From Xylanivirga thermophila (GTDB lineage Bacteria; Bacillota; Clostridia; Caldicoprobacterales; Xylanivirgaceae), in contig NZ_RXHQ01000001.1 in assembly GCF_004138105.1 (NCBI RefSeq), positions 1 to 64,000 on the forward strand: a stretch of DNA of 64,000 nt. The letters are read 5' to 3'. Both the position numbers and the translations under genes were made by a program. The notes below the pieces were generated by a model. It made no database searches. It was given only the letters and a program-made list of their open reading frames with translations, and was not told the origin of the DNA. Position 1 is the stretch's first letter; each line of letters starts with the position of its first letter. Shown one piece after another: positions 1 to 8,261 of this stretch.

Positions 1-9
1 GAAATTCAT
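1..9 (-). CDS. Start of a probable ribosome hibernation promoting factor (partial)
   Basis: Only three codons are inside the window: ATG AAT TTC read on the minus strand (Met-Asn-Phe), then the window ends. The ATG follows an AAGGAG ribosome binding site at 19-24 with suitable spacing. Long-form HPF/RaiA proteins of Firmicutes commonly begin Met-Asn-(Phe/Tyr). The structured RNA just upstream resembles the raiA motif, which is usually found ahead of this gene. The identity is therefore inferred from context and cannot be proved from three codons. Confidence 0.4.
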
Positions 10-36
10 GTTAAATATCTCCTTTTAAAATTATTT

Positions 37-224
37 GGACTTAAAGTATCCATTCCTTTCCATGTAAGTAAATAACCTTGCATGTGACACGAGGAACCAG
101 CTAAAAAGCTGGCCTCAACCAGCCAAATCATGTAGACTCACTGGAATGGATCAATACTCTAATCTACGGGTAATCGGTCCACTACGGTCCGTCCCAGGAG
201 GAATTTCATTAACCCTCCAAGTCC
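37..224 (-). ncRNA. raiA-motif-like structured RNA
   Basis: Read on the minus strand, the segment is closed by GGACTT (224-219) pairing with AAGTCC (42-37). Inside, CCATTCC (149-143) pairs with GGAATGG (56-50). A local hairpin at 116-91 has GAGG/CCTC outer and CCAGC/GCTGG inner helices around an A/T loop. Long unpaired but conserved-looking stretches lie between. Size of about 190 nt, nested long-range helices, a consensus -10 just upstream and the HPF-like start downstream match what I know of the raiA RNA motif of Clostridia. The assignment is by architecture and position; no covariance model was run. Confidence 0.6.
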
Positions 225-231
225 AGTTAAT

Positions 232-260
232 ATTATACATGTTGTCAAGGTTCAGGCCAA
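232..260 (-). promoter_or_regulatory. Promoter of the raiA-like RNA
   Basis: On the minus strand a perfect -10 TATAAT (237-232) is preceded at 17 nt by TTGGCC (260-255, four of six consensus positions). Transcription would begin about 225-224, exactly at the GGACTT that closes the RNA. A perfect TTGACA at 248-243 is spaced too close to this -10 to serve it. Confidence 0.55.
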
Positions 261-417
261 CAGGTGCTGGCAAATTGGCTAAGATATGGAGCCAAAAATG
301 TATTTGATATTTAGATTAGATTGGTTTTGTTTGATGTGATTAACTATTAAATTTGCAGGTTTGATAGTGCTTTCATTCACTGATTAATACAATACTAATT
401 ATACAAGGAGGAATACC

Positions 418-1866
418 ATGCAGACGGATATGAGTAAAACAACAAAACAAAGGGCTGCCGAAAAGAAAAAATCCAGGGCAGGAAAGATATTAGCCATTAT
501 AATAATAGCGGTTATTGTATTATCAGCTTCAGCACTTTTTATATATGTTGATAAGCTTCTTAAAAACCCATACTTTTATGAGGGTATATCGGTAGATGGT
601 ATTGATTTGGAAGGTATGACGGTTGAAAAAGCAATAGATGAGGTACGTAAGAAACATCAGCCGGAGCTAGATGCCATAAATATATCTTTACAATTTGGAG
701 AACGGATATGGCAATTTAATTATGAGGATATAGATGCTAAGATAAATGTAGAAGATGTAGTTAAAGAGGCATACCAAACTGGTCGTAATGGAAAAGTTAT
801 AGACAGAATAAAAAAAATACATGAGGTAAGGCAAGTCGGTGTAGAATTCAATACAGCGCTCACATACAATGTAGAAAAACTTCGATCTAGAATAGAGGAC
901 ATTTCAAAGGAAATAAATTTGGCACCTGTGGACGCCACGATAAAGTTCAATCCCAATACTGTGAAATTTAGTTTTACAGAAGAAGCATCAGGTAGGGGGA
1001 TGCTAGTCGACAAGACTATGGAGGATATAAAGGCCAAAGTGGATGCAGGGGACTATTCGCCATATAAGATCCCAGTGGAAGAATTAAAACCAAAGTATAC
1101 CCTTCAAGAGGTTAAAACATGGACCAGTAAGCTATCTGAATTTTCTACTAAATTGACAGGTAGTGCAGAGAGGGTATACAATATTAAGTTATCAGCTAAG
1201 AGCTTTAACGGCGTATGCATAGCGCCGGGGGAAGTATTTTCATTTAATGAAACTACTGGCCCTAGGGATGCGAAGCATGGTTATAAGGATGCTCCAGTTA
1301 TAAAATCGGGGAAAAAGTTAGTATTGGAGCCAGGTGGAGGTAATTGTCAAACATCAAGTACACTATACGCTGCAGCCATAAGGGCTGATTTGCAGATTGC
1401 AGAGCGTTATCCCCATTCATGGCCATCGAGTTATATAGATATAGGTCAAGATGCTACTGTAAATTATCCTACTGCTGATTTTAAGATAAAAAACAACAAG
1501 GATAGTGCTGTATTTTTAAGGAGTTATGCATCAGGTGATAGATTGGTAGTAGAGGTATATGGGAAGGCAACAGATGAATATGATAAAATTGATGTTCAAT
1601 CAACCGTCTTGAGTTCTACGGCAGCTCCCGCCGAAAAAGTGGTAAATGACCCCAATTTACCAAAAGGTCAAACAATTGTAGAGTACAAGTCGCGTCCAGG
1701 TTATAAGGTGCAGAGTTATAGAATCTATTATAAAAATGGGAAAGTTGTAAAAAAGGTGAAAGAGGCATATAGCCAATATCCTGTAATTAAGGGTAAAAAG
1801 GTAGTTGGTACAAAGCAGGTTGCTACTTCTCCAGCACCTCAAACCAATGGGGAACCACAACAATAA
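418..1866 (+). CDS. VanW family membrane-anchored cell-wall protein
   Basis: A 482-residue protein of the VanW family, named after an accessory gene of vancomycin-resistance clusters; its biochemical role is unknown. After a Lys-rich cytoplasmic start comes one membrane segment (about residues 23-45). Next is a putative peptidoglycan-binding region typical of the family, then the VanW domain (about 255-375) with FSFNETTGPR and the GGGNCQTS stretch. The C-terminus (about 405-470) resembles a G5 domain and ends in a Lys-rich, Gln/Pro-rich tail. The ATG has AAGGAGGA at 405-412. The gene stands alone with a terminator behind it. Family assignment is firm; no resistance role should be inferred, since such genes are common in Clostridia without vancomycin operons. 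Confidence 0.85.
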   Translation: MQTDMSKTTKQRAAEKKKSRAGKILAIIIIAVIVLSASALFIYVDKLLKNPYFYEGISVDGIDLEGMTVEKAIDEVRKKHQPELDAINISLQFGERIWQFNYEDIDAKINVEDVVKEAYQTGRNGKVIDRIKKIHEVRQVGVEFNTALTYNVEKLRSRIEDISKEINLAPVDATIKFNPNTVKFSFTEEASGRGMLVDKTMEDIKAKVDAGDYSPYKIPVEELKPKYTLQEVKTWTSKLSEFSTKLTGSAERVYNIKLSAKSFNGVCIAPGEVFSFNETTGPRDAKHGYKDAPVIKSGKKLVLEPGGGNCQTSSTLYAAAIRADLQIAERYPHSWPSSYIDIGQDATVNYPTADFKIKNNKDSAVFLRSYASGDRLVVEVYGKATDEYDKIDVQSTVLSSTAAPAEKVVNDPNLPKGQTIVEYKSRPGYKVQSYRIYYKNGKVVKKVKEAYSQYPVIKGKKVVGTKQVATSPAPQTNGEPQQ

Positions 1867-1873
1867 AAGCATG

Positions 1874-1915
1874 AAAAAGCTGAAGCTTAAATATCTTAAG
1901 GCTTCGGCTTTTTCA
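1874..1915 (+). terminator. Intrinsic terminator after the VanW gene
   Basis: AAAAAGC-T-GAAGC (1874-1885) pairs with GCTTC-G-GCTTTTT across an AT loop. The stem's own poly-T end forms the U tract. Confidence 0.75.
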
Positions 1916-1961
1916 ATTTTATGATATAATAGAGAAAAAGAGATATGGAGATGATTGATTA

Positions 1962-3020
1962 ATGCTTTATCCGCTTATATTTGAACCGGTGTTAAAGGAA
2001 CGAATATGGGGTGGCACTACGCTTCACGCAAAATATGGGAGGGAGTTGCCTTCCGACAAAGTTGGTGAGAGTTGGGACGTTGCTTGCCATAAGAATGGTA
2101 TGAGTAAAATATCAAATGGTGAATTGAAAGGGAAAACCCTTAAGGAAGTTATTGATGAGTACGGCAAAGACCTATTAGGAAAAGATTTACAAGATAAACA
2201 TATAAAGAAGTTTCCATTGCTTATAAAAATACTGGATGCCACAGATGTATTATCTGTGCAGGTACATCCCGATGATGAATATGCAAAGGTGCATGAAGAC
2301 GGGGAGCTTGGTAAGACTGAAATGTGGTACATAATAGATGCTAAGCCAGGTGCTAAACTGGTATATGGGGTAAAGGAAGATACCACTAAAGAGCAGTTTG
2401 AAAAGGCTATAAAAGCAGGGAAACTGGAAGAATATTTAAATACCATAGATGTAGCGCCTGGTGATGTAGTATATATACCTGCAGGTATGGTACATGCAAT
2501 AGGAGCAGGTATACTCATATGTGAAGTACAACAAAATTCTGATACTACTTATAGGGTATATGACTGGAATAGGGTAGATGATACAGGGAAGGCAAGGGAG
2601 CTTCATATAAAGCAGGCATTAGATGTAATAGACTTTGAAGGCAAGCATTCCACAGAAAAGGTTATGGGACTTAGCCGTCAAAAAGGTGAAAGTCAGGTAA
2701 CCTATTATGTAGCTAATAAATATTTTGCTATGGAAAAACTGGATGTAATACATGAGCTTGAACAGCAGGTAAACGGTGAAAGATTTTTCATCCTAACCGT
2801 TGTGGAAGGTGAAGGTAAAATAGTATACTTTGGCGGGACTCAAGAATTTAAGGCGGGTCAATCTATTATGATACCTGCATGTATGAAGGATTATACGATA
2901 GAAGGAAATTGTACCATTATAAAATCATATATCCCCGATATAGAAAATGATATAGTAAAGCCCCTTATACAGATAGGTTTTGATAGAAAAGATCTATCAA
3001 AGCGCATAGCAGGACTTTAA
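1962..3020 (+). CDS. manA: Mannose-6-phosphate isomerase, class I
   Basis: A zinc-dependent cupin enzyme interconverting mannose 6-phosphate and fructose 6-phosphate in the cytoplasm. The 352-residue length matches short Firmicutes enzymes. Metal ligands are visible as Gln100 and His102 (SVQVHPDD), Glu120 (GKTEMW) and His178 (PAGMVHAIG), followed by the EVQQNSDTTYRVYDW block. The ATG has a modest GGAG (1947-1950) about 11 nt upstream. The next gene starts 15 nt after the stop, so the two may be co-transcribed although unrelated in function. The gene links mannose or mannan-derived sugars to glycolysis, whose lower half is encoded further right. Confidence 0.93.
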   Translation: MLYPLIFEPVLKERIWGGTTLHAKYGRELPSDKVGESWDVACHKNGMSKISNGELKGKTLKEVIDEYGKDLLGKDLQDKHIKKFPLLIKILDATDVLSVQVHPDDEYAKVHEDGELGKTEMWYIIDAKPGAKLVYGVKEDTTKEQFEKAIKAGKLEEYLNTIDVAPGDVVYIPAGMVHAIGAGILICEVQQNSDTTYRVYDWNRVDDTGKARELHIKQALDVIDFEGKHSTEKVMGLSRQKGESQVTYYVANKYFAMEKLDVIHELEQQVNGERFFILTVVEGEGKIVYFGGTQEFKAGQSIMIPACMKDYTIEGNCTIIKSYIPDIENDIVKPLIQIGFDRKDLSKRIAGL

Positions 3021-3035
3021 AATAAGGGTAGGAGG

Positions 3036-4388
3036 ATGGAGTTGCAAGCTTTACCAAGGGATTTTGTGGATAGAATGAAAAAACAACTGGGAGATGAATC
3101 ACAGGTCTTTTTTGAGAGCTATGGGAAGGGAGAACATAAGGGTTTGAGGGTGAATACCCTCAAAATACCTGTGGATGATTTTGTGAGCATATCTCCCTTC
3201 AATATGGAGCATGTGCCATGGACACCAGATGGATTTTATTATCTGCCTGAGTCACAGCCTGGCAAACATCCCTATCATGCAGCTGGATTATATTATATAC
3301 AGGAACCTAGTGCAATGGCGCCCGTTCAGCTTTTAAGTGTAAAACCTGGAGATAAGGTATTAGATCTTTGTGCTGCTCCAGGGGGAAAGTCGGCTCAGAT
3401 AGGAGCGGCGTTGAAGGGAGAAGGAGTTTTAATATCAAATGAGATACATCCATCTAGGGTTTTGGCATTAGGACAAAATTTGGAACGTATGGGTATAAAG
3501 AATGTAGTAATCACCAATGAATCTCCTAAAAAACTAGCTGATAAATTTAATGGCTTCTTTGATAAGATATTGGTGGATGCACCATGTTCAGGGGAAGGTA
3601 TGTTTAGAAAAGATAGGGATGCACGTGATGAATGGTCCATTTCAAATGTAGAAAAGTGTGCGTTGCGTCAAGAGGAGATATTGGATTATGCCTCTAGTAT
3701 GTTAAAACCAGGTGGGCGAATGGTATATTCTACTTGTACTTTTTCGTTTGGCGAGAATGAAGGGAATATAAAAAAATTTCTAAACAACCATAGGGATTTT
3801 TATATGGAAAATTTAACATATCCTTATGACGTATCTATAGATAAGGGGTATATGGAAGGAACATATCGTATATGGCCCCATAGACAAAAGGGCGAGGGGC
3901 ACTTTATGGCTATTCTAGGGAAAAAGGGTGAGTTTGTACCGGATTATGGCTATATTCCCGATGATATAGGCAATGAAAAGCAAATAACGCCCTTTTTGGA
4001 TTTTGTGGCGGATGTATTAACCGATACATGGGATATAAAAAAAATATATCTAAAGGATGGTAAATTATATTTTATACCTGTTGATATATCACTGTTAAAG
4101 GGGCTAAAGGTGCTAAGACCTGGTCTTTATATGGGAGAGATAAGAAAAAAGAGATTCATACCAAGTCATGCTCTGGCATTATCTCTTAGGCGGGAGCAGG
4201 TAAAGAGGTATGTGGATCTATCTGCAAAAGGAGAAGATATATTAAAGTATATGCAAGGGAACGTTATTTCAATGGATGTTAAGAATGGATGGACGCTTGT
4301 ACTTGTTGATGGATATTCAATAGGATGGGCAAAGGCAGTAGATGGGATGCTGAAAAATCACTATCCAAAAGGTTTACGTATATCATAA
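3036..4388 (+). CDS. 16S rRNA (cytosine-C5) methyltransferase, RsmF/YebU type
   Basis: A SAM-dependent RsmB/NOP2/Sun-family m5C rRNA methylase. Motif I is VLDLCAAPGGKSA (about 108-120). The two catalytic cysteines are Cys184 in DAPCSGEG and Cys234 in YSTCTFS. The region after about residue 300 matches the RsmF-type C-terminal extension with a PUA-like RNA-binding end, which sets it apart from plain RsmB. Start choice is uncertain: GGAGG at 3031-3035 abuts this ATG, whereas TTG at 3042 lies an ideal 6 nt downstream of it. The weaker AAGGG at 3024-3028 could serve the ATG. Confidence 0.9.
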   Translation: MELQALPRDFVDRMKKQLGDESQVFFESYGKGEHKGLRVNTLKIPVDDFVSISPFNMEHVPWTPDGFYYLPESQPGKHPYHAAGLYYIQEPSAMAPVQLLSVKPGDKVLDLCAAPGGKSAQIGAALKGEGVLISNEIHPSRVLALGQNLERMGIKNVVITNESPKKLADKFNGFFDKILVDAPCSGEGMFRKDRDARDEWSISNVEKCALRQEEILDYASSMLKPGGRMVYSTCTFSFGENEGNIKKFLNNHRDFYMENLTYPYDVSIDKGYMEGTYRIWPHRQKGEGHFMAILGKKGEFVPDYGYIPDDIGNEKQITPFLDFVADVLTDTWDIKKIYLKDGKLYFIPVDISLLKGLKVLRPGLYMGEIRKKRFIPSHALALSLRREQVKRYVDLSAKGEDILKYMQGNVISMDVKNGWTLVLVDGYSIGWAKAVDGMLKNHYPKGLRIS

Positions 4389-4389
4389 T

Positions 4390-4410
4390 GCCCTTTATAG
4401 GGCTTTTTTT
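4390..4410 (+). terminator. Intrinsic terminator after the rRNA methylase gene
   Basis: GCCCT-TTAT-AGGGC followed by seven T residues. It starts directly after the stop codon. Confidence 0.85.
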
Positions 4411-4437
4411 GTTTTTAAGGGGTTTTTTCATATGTTA

Positions 4438-4467
4438 TTGACTTGTATAAGAATTAGATGGTAGAAT
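4438..4467 (+). promoter_or_regulatory. Promoter of the Lrp-aminotransferase operon
   Basis: TTGACT (4438-4443), an 18-nt spacer and TAGAAT (4462-4467), placed between the preceding terminator and the Lrp-type gene. Confidence 0.6.
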
Positions 4468-4505
4468 GATTAAAAATAGTAAAAGGTAGAACAGGAGGGT
4501 ATGAT

Positions 4506-5009
4506 ATGGCAAATAAAGATCATAGTCTGGCACATGATGTGTTGGAGATATTGGTTAAGGACTCCAAGATTACAGCAGAAGAGATTGGGATAATGCTAGA
4601 TGCACCTGTGGAAGATATAAAAAACTGTATAAAAGAGCTTGAAAACAACGGAACTATTGTAAAATACAATACCCTTATAAACTGGGATAAAACAGATCGT
4701 GAATATGTGGAGGCCCTCATAGAGGTAAAGGTAACTCCCCAGAGGGATCAAGGGTTTGATGCAATAGCAGAGCGTATATATAAATTTGATGAAGTAACCT
4801 CCGTGTATCTAATGTCCGGGGATTATGACCTATGTGTAACGGTGGAAGGTAAAACCATGCGTGAAGTAGCACTTTTTGTTGCTCAAAAACTATCTACATT
4901 AGATTCGGTACTTAGCACTGCGACCCATTTTATACTAAAAAAATACAAGGTAGAGGGTATAGTGCTGGAGAAGGACGAAAAGGATAGGAGGCAGGCAATT
5001 ACGCTATGA
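4506..5009 (+). CDS. Lrp/AsnC family transcriptional regulator
   Basis: A 167-residue regulator with an N-terminal winged helix-turn-helix (about 8-60, including KITAEEIGIMLDAP) and a C-terminal RAM ligand-binding domain (about 70-150, with MSGDYDLCVTVEG). Such proteins sense amino acids and control amino-acid metabolism. AGGAGGG at 4493-4499 fixes the ATG. The stop overlaps the next gene by ATGA (5006-5009), so the aminotransferase is translationally coupled. This pairing is frequent in Clostridia and suggests the regulator controls its own operon. The ligand is not predictable from sequence. Confidence 0.9.
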   Translation: MANKDHSLAHDVLEILVKDSKITAEEIGIMLDAPVEDIKNCIKELENNGTIVKYNTLINWDKTDREYVEALIEVKVTPQRDQGFDAIAERIYKFDEVTSVYLMSGDYDLCVTVEGKTMREVALFVAQKLSTLDSVLSTATHFILKKYKVEGIVLEKDEKDRRQAITL

Positions 5010-6184
5010 ACTGGGATGACAAAATATCTAGCAGGGTAAGAACCGTTCCCCCGTCAGGTATTCGTAAATTTTTTGATATAGTAAACCAGATGGAAGATGC
5101 CATATCCCTTGGTGTTGGAGAACCGGATTTTGTAACACCATGGAATATAAGGGAGGCTAGCATATATTCTATAGAAAAGGGTATGACATATTATACGTCA
5201 AATTGGGGATTGCTTGAGCTTAGGGAGGCTATTAGCCGCTATCTTAGCGGGCGTTTTCAAATAGAATACAATCCTAAAGATGAGATTTTCGTTACTGTAG
5301 GTGCTAGTGAGGGTATAGATTTAGCCTTAAGAACTATAATAGAGCCAGGGGATGAAGTATTGATCCCTGATCCGTCATATGTATCATATATGCCATGTGT
5401 TACCTTTGCAGGTGGTAAGGCAGTGCCAATTAAGTGTAGTGCAGAGCACGGCTTTAAACTGATGCCAGATAAGCTTAAAGATAGCATTACCCATAGGACA
5501 AAGGCATTAATACTCCCCTATCCTAATAATCCTACGGGTGGTATTATGAACAGGGAGGAACTGGAGGCTATAGCACAGGTACTCAATGGTACTGATATAA
5601 TAGTCATATCGGATGAAATATATGCTGAGCTTACATATGAAGGGAAACATGTAAGTTTTGCCAGTATACCAGGCATGAAAGAGCGTACCATAGTAATAAA
5701 TGGGTTTTCAAAGGCATTTGCCATGACTGGTTGGCGTATGGGTTATGTTGCAGGCAATAAGGATGTAATAAAGACAATGCTAAAGATACATCAATATACC
5801 ATGTTATGTGCTCCTATAATGGGTCAGGTAGCCGCATTGGAGGCTTTAAGAAGTGGCTTTGAAGATGATTTTGCCACAGTACGAAATATGGTAGATGAAT
5901 ATAATCACAGGCGTCGTGTAATGTTAAAGGGATTTAGAGATATGGGGCTAGAGTGTTTTGAACCACTTGGTGCCTTTTATGTATTTCCAAGCATAAAGGA
6001 AACCGGTATGGAAAGCGAAGAGTTTTGCGAACGTCTTCTTAAAGAACAAAAGGTTGCAGTAGTACCTGGTACTGCATTTGGCCCTAGTGGCGAGGGATTT
6101 GTAAGATGTTCATATGCATATTCCGTTGAAAATATAAATGTTGCATTAGATAGGATAGGAGATTTTGTTAGCAAATATATTTAG
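5006..6184 (+). CDS. PLP-dependent aminotransferase, class I/II
   Basis: A 392-residue fold-type I aminotransferase. It has the PNNPTG loop (about 173-178), the pyridoxal-nitrogen Asp203 (ISDEIY), the Schiff-base lysine Lys236 (NGFSKAFAMTGWR) and a late substrate-carboxylate Arg in GFVRCSYA. It resembles the PatA/AspB-like group that works on aromatic or acidic amino acids; the exact substrate is open. It overlaps the Lrp-type gene by 4 nt. The rhomboid gene's AGGAGG begins within its stop codon, so the three form one operon. Confidence 0.9.
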   Translation: MNWDDKISSRVRTVPPSGIRKFFDIVNQMEDAISLGVGEPDFVTPWNIREASIYSIEKGMTYYTSNWGLLELREAISRYLSGRFQIEYNPKDEIFVTVGASEGIDLALRTIIEPGDEVLIPDPSYVSYMPCVTFAGGKAVPIKCSAEHGFKLMPDKLKDSITHRTKALILPYPNNPTGGIMNREELEAIAQVLNGTDIIVISDEIYAELTYEGKHVSFASIPGMKERTIVINGFSKAFAMTGWRMGYVAGNKDVIKTMLKIHQYTMLCAPIMGQVAALEALRSGFEDDFATVRNMVDEYNHRRRVMLKGFRDMGLECFEPLGAFYVFPSIKETGMESEEFCERLLKEQKVAVVPGTAFGPSGEGFVRCSYAYSVENINVALDRIGDFVSKYI

Positions 6185-6193
6185 GAGGTTATT

Positions 6194-7015
6194 ATGTATC
6201 ACAGGTGGGACGATAATCAAGATGACCGGCCTGATGTAATAGAAGGTGAATATGAAGTATTAGATGGGGACTATAAGGCAAATGATAGTGGTAGAGGAGC
6301 ATATGGGAATGGGCCTCAATTTATGCTAGATAAGCGCCCTCCATATGTGACGTATACTATTTTAGGCATAAATATAGCCATGTGGCTTATTATGACCATA
6401 ACAGGACTTGTAACCGGCATGAGCCAATCGGAGCAGCTGTTGCTATTTGGTGCTAAGGTAGACCTTCTTATTGCAGCCGGGCAATACTGGCGACTATTTA
6501 CTGCAATGTTTCTTCATATAGGACTGGCCCATCTATTTTTCAACTCCTATGCCCTATATATATATGGCCCGGTTGTAGAGAGTCTATTTGGAAAGGCAAA
6601 GTTTTTAATCCTATATATTATCTCAGGGCTTATGGGGAGCCTATTTAGCTATATGTTTAGTCTATATCCTGCTGCAGGGGCATCAGGTGCCATATTTGGA
6701 CTTATGGGTGCGCTACTTTATTTTAAAAAAGTGCGTCCAGATATATATAAAAGGGTATTTGGTCCTACGCTTTTCGTCATTATTGCAGTAAACCTCATAT
6801 ATGGAATAATACAGCCGGGAATTGACAATTGGGGTCATATAGGAGGTCTCATAGGTGGTGTACTTACTGCAAATGCTATAGGACTTTATAAGGAGCGTTT
6901 TAAAAAAAAGCAGGTTATAATGTGGATTATAATTATAGCTATTTTTATAATAGGATTGAGATATGGAAGTCTAAAATATGGAAGATTTATACCTCCTAAA
7001 AAGGGATTTATCTAG
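6194..7015 (+). CDS. Rhomboid-family intramembrane serine protease
   Basis: A 273-residue polytopic membrane protein. A soluble acidic N-terminus of about 45 residues precedes six or seven hydrophobic segments. The AHLFFNSYALY stretch (HxxxN signature, about 113-123) lies in an early helix, the nucleophile Ser164 sits in GASGAIFG and the partner His215 in NWGHIGG, so the catalytic dyad is intact. It cleaves membrane-spanning substrates within the bilayer; the substrate here is unknown. Its ribosome binding site overlaps the aminotransferase stop. Confidence 0.92.
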   Translation: MYHRWDDNQDDRPDVIEGEYEVLDGDYKANDSGRGAYGNGPQFMLDKRPPYVTYTILGINIAMWLIMTITGLVTGMSQSEQLLLFGAKVDLLIAAGQYWRLFTAMFLHIGLAHLFFNSYALYIYGPVVESLFGKAKFLILYIISGLMGSLFSYMFSLYPAAGASGAIFGLMGALLYFKKVRPDIYKRVFGPTLFVIIAVNLIYGIIQPGIDNWGHIGGLIGGVLTANAIGLYKERFKKKQVIMWIIIIAIFIIGLRYGSLKYGRFIPPKKGFI

Positions 7016-7058
7016 TCCATTGTCAATTGAAGTTGTTTAAGTAAAAGGGAGAAATTTT

Positions 7059-8204
7059 ATGAGTAGGGTAGCTGTTTTTAAATGCAATAAGTACGATGTA
7101 GATGTAATAGAGAAACGTATAATTGAAGGTATAGATATCTTAGGTGGTGTGGATAGATATATAAAACCTGGTATGAATGTGCTTCTAAAATGCAATCTCT
7201 TGTCTAAAAAGCATCCCGAAGAGGCTGTTACTACCCATCCGGCAGTGGTTGAGGCAGTAGTAAGGATCGTTCAAAAGGCGGGAGGTATACCCATTATAGC
7301 AGATAGCCCAGGGGGATTTTTTAATGAAAAGGCATTAAAAGGCATATATAAGGCATGTGGCATGTTAGATGTACAAAAAAATACAGGAGCACAGTTAAAT
7401 TTTGATACAGGAAGTGTAGATGTCTCCCATCCTGAAGGGAAAATTATAAAATCTTTGACCGTTATAAAGCCACTTAAAGATGTAGATGTGGTAATATCCC
7501 TTCCAAAACTTAAGACCCATGGTATGATGGTATATACAGGTGCTGTGAAGAATTTATTTGGCGTAATACCAGGTACATTGAAGGCAGAATATCATCTTCG
7601 TATGAAAAGGGCCAGGGACTTTTCCGATATGCTAGTGGACATATGTACATATGTAAAGCCTACTTTAACTATTATGGATGCCATAGTAGGAATGGAAGGG
7701 GATGGACCTTCAGCAGGTACGCCCCGTGATATAGGTGCCATACTTTTAAGTGAGGACCCTTTTGCATTGGATGTTACAGCCTGCTCATTGGTAGGTATTC
7801 CCCTTGATAAGGTCTTTACTATACAGCGGGCAAAAGAGCGCGGGCTTTGTGCATCCATGGATGATGTGCAAACTGCAGGGGATGATTTTGCATCTATGAA
7901 GATAGAAAAATTTAAATTGCCGAAGTCAAGTAGTACTAATTTTTTTGAACGTTGGCTTCCGAATAGTAGGGGTATTACGAATTTTTTAAATAATACATTT
8001 GGGCCAAGGCCCCTGTTTGATCATGATATATGCATAGGGTGTAGGGAATGTTATAACCATTGTCCACCTAAAGCCATTACAATGCATGAAAATCGTCCCT
8101 ATGTGGATCTTAAAAGCTGTATAAGATGTTATTGCTGTCAGGAACTATGTCCTAAAAAGGCAGTTAGCATAAAGCAAAATGCCGTATTTAAGATTTTTAG
8201 ATAA
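7059..8204 (+). CDS. DUF362 protein with C-terminal 2[4Fe-4S] ferredoxin domain
   Basis: A 381-residue protein. Residues 1 to about 300 form a DUF362 domain, recognisable by LPKLKTHGMMVYTGAVKN and by TIMDAIVGMEGDGPSAG. Two ferredoxin clusters follow at about 325-375 (CIGCRECYNHCP and CIRCYCCQELCP). The enzymatic role of DUF362 is unknown; the Fe-S tail suggests electron transfer in the cytoplasm. GGGAG about 10 nt before the ATG supports the start. A second DUF362 gene without ferredoxin lies at 17028-17960, giving the window a two-protein pair. It lies 43 nt after the rhomboid gene and may belong to the same transcript. Confidence 0.88.
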   Translation: MSRVAVFKCNKYDVDVIEKRIIEGIDILGGVDRYIKPGMNVLLKCNLLSKKHPEEAVTTHPAVVEAVVRIVQKAGGIPIIADSPGGFFNEKALKGIYKACGMLDVQKNTGAQLNFDTGSVDVSHPEGKIIKSLTVIKPLKDVDVVISLPKLKTHGMMVYTGAVKNLFGVIPGTLKAEYHLRMKRARDFSDMLVDICTYVKPTLTIMDAIVGMEGDGPSAGTPRDIGAILLSEDPFALDVTACSLVGIPLDKVFTIQRAKERGLCASMDDVQTAGDDFASMKIEKFKLPKSSSTNFFERWLPNSRGITNFLNNTFGPRPLFDHDICIGCRECYNHCPPKAITMHENRPYVDLKSCIRCYCCQELCPKKAVSIKQNAVFKIFR

Positions 8205-8208
8205 ATTT

Positions 8209-8245
8209 AAAAGGAGTAGCAGATTAAAATCTAACTACTCCTTTT
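8209..8245. terminator. Bidirectional terminator between DUF362 and galT
   Basis: A perfect 11-bp stem: AAAAGGAGTAG (8209-8219) with CTACTCCTTTT (8235-8245). It has A and T tracts on its outer ends, so it can serve both convergent genes. Confidence 0.8.
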
Positions 8246-8261
8246 ATAGTCTGAATTATTT

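Noticed and set aside
243-248. Perfect TTGACA as -35 for the raiA-like RNA
   Set aside because: It lies only 5 nt from the TATAAT. The better spaced TTGGCC at 260-255 fits the RNA start.
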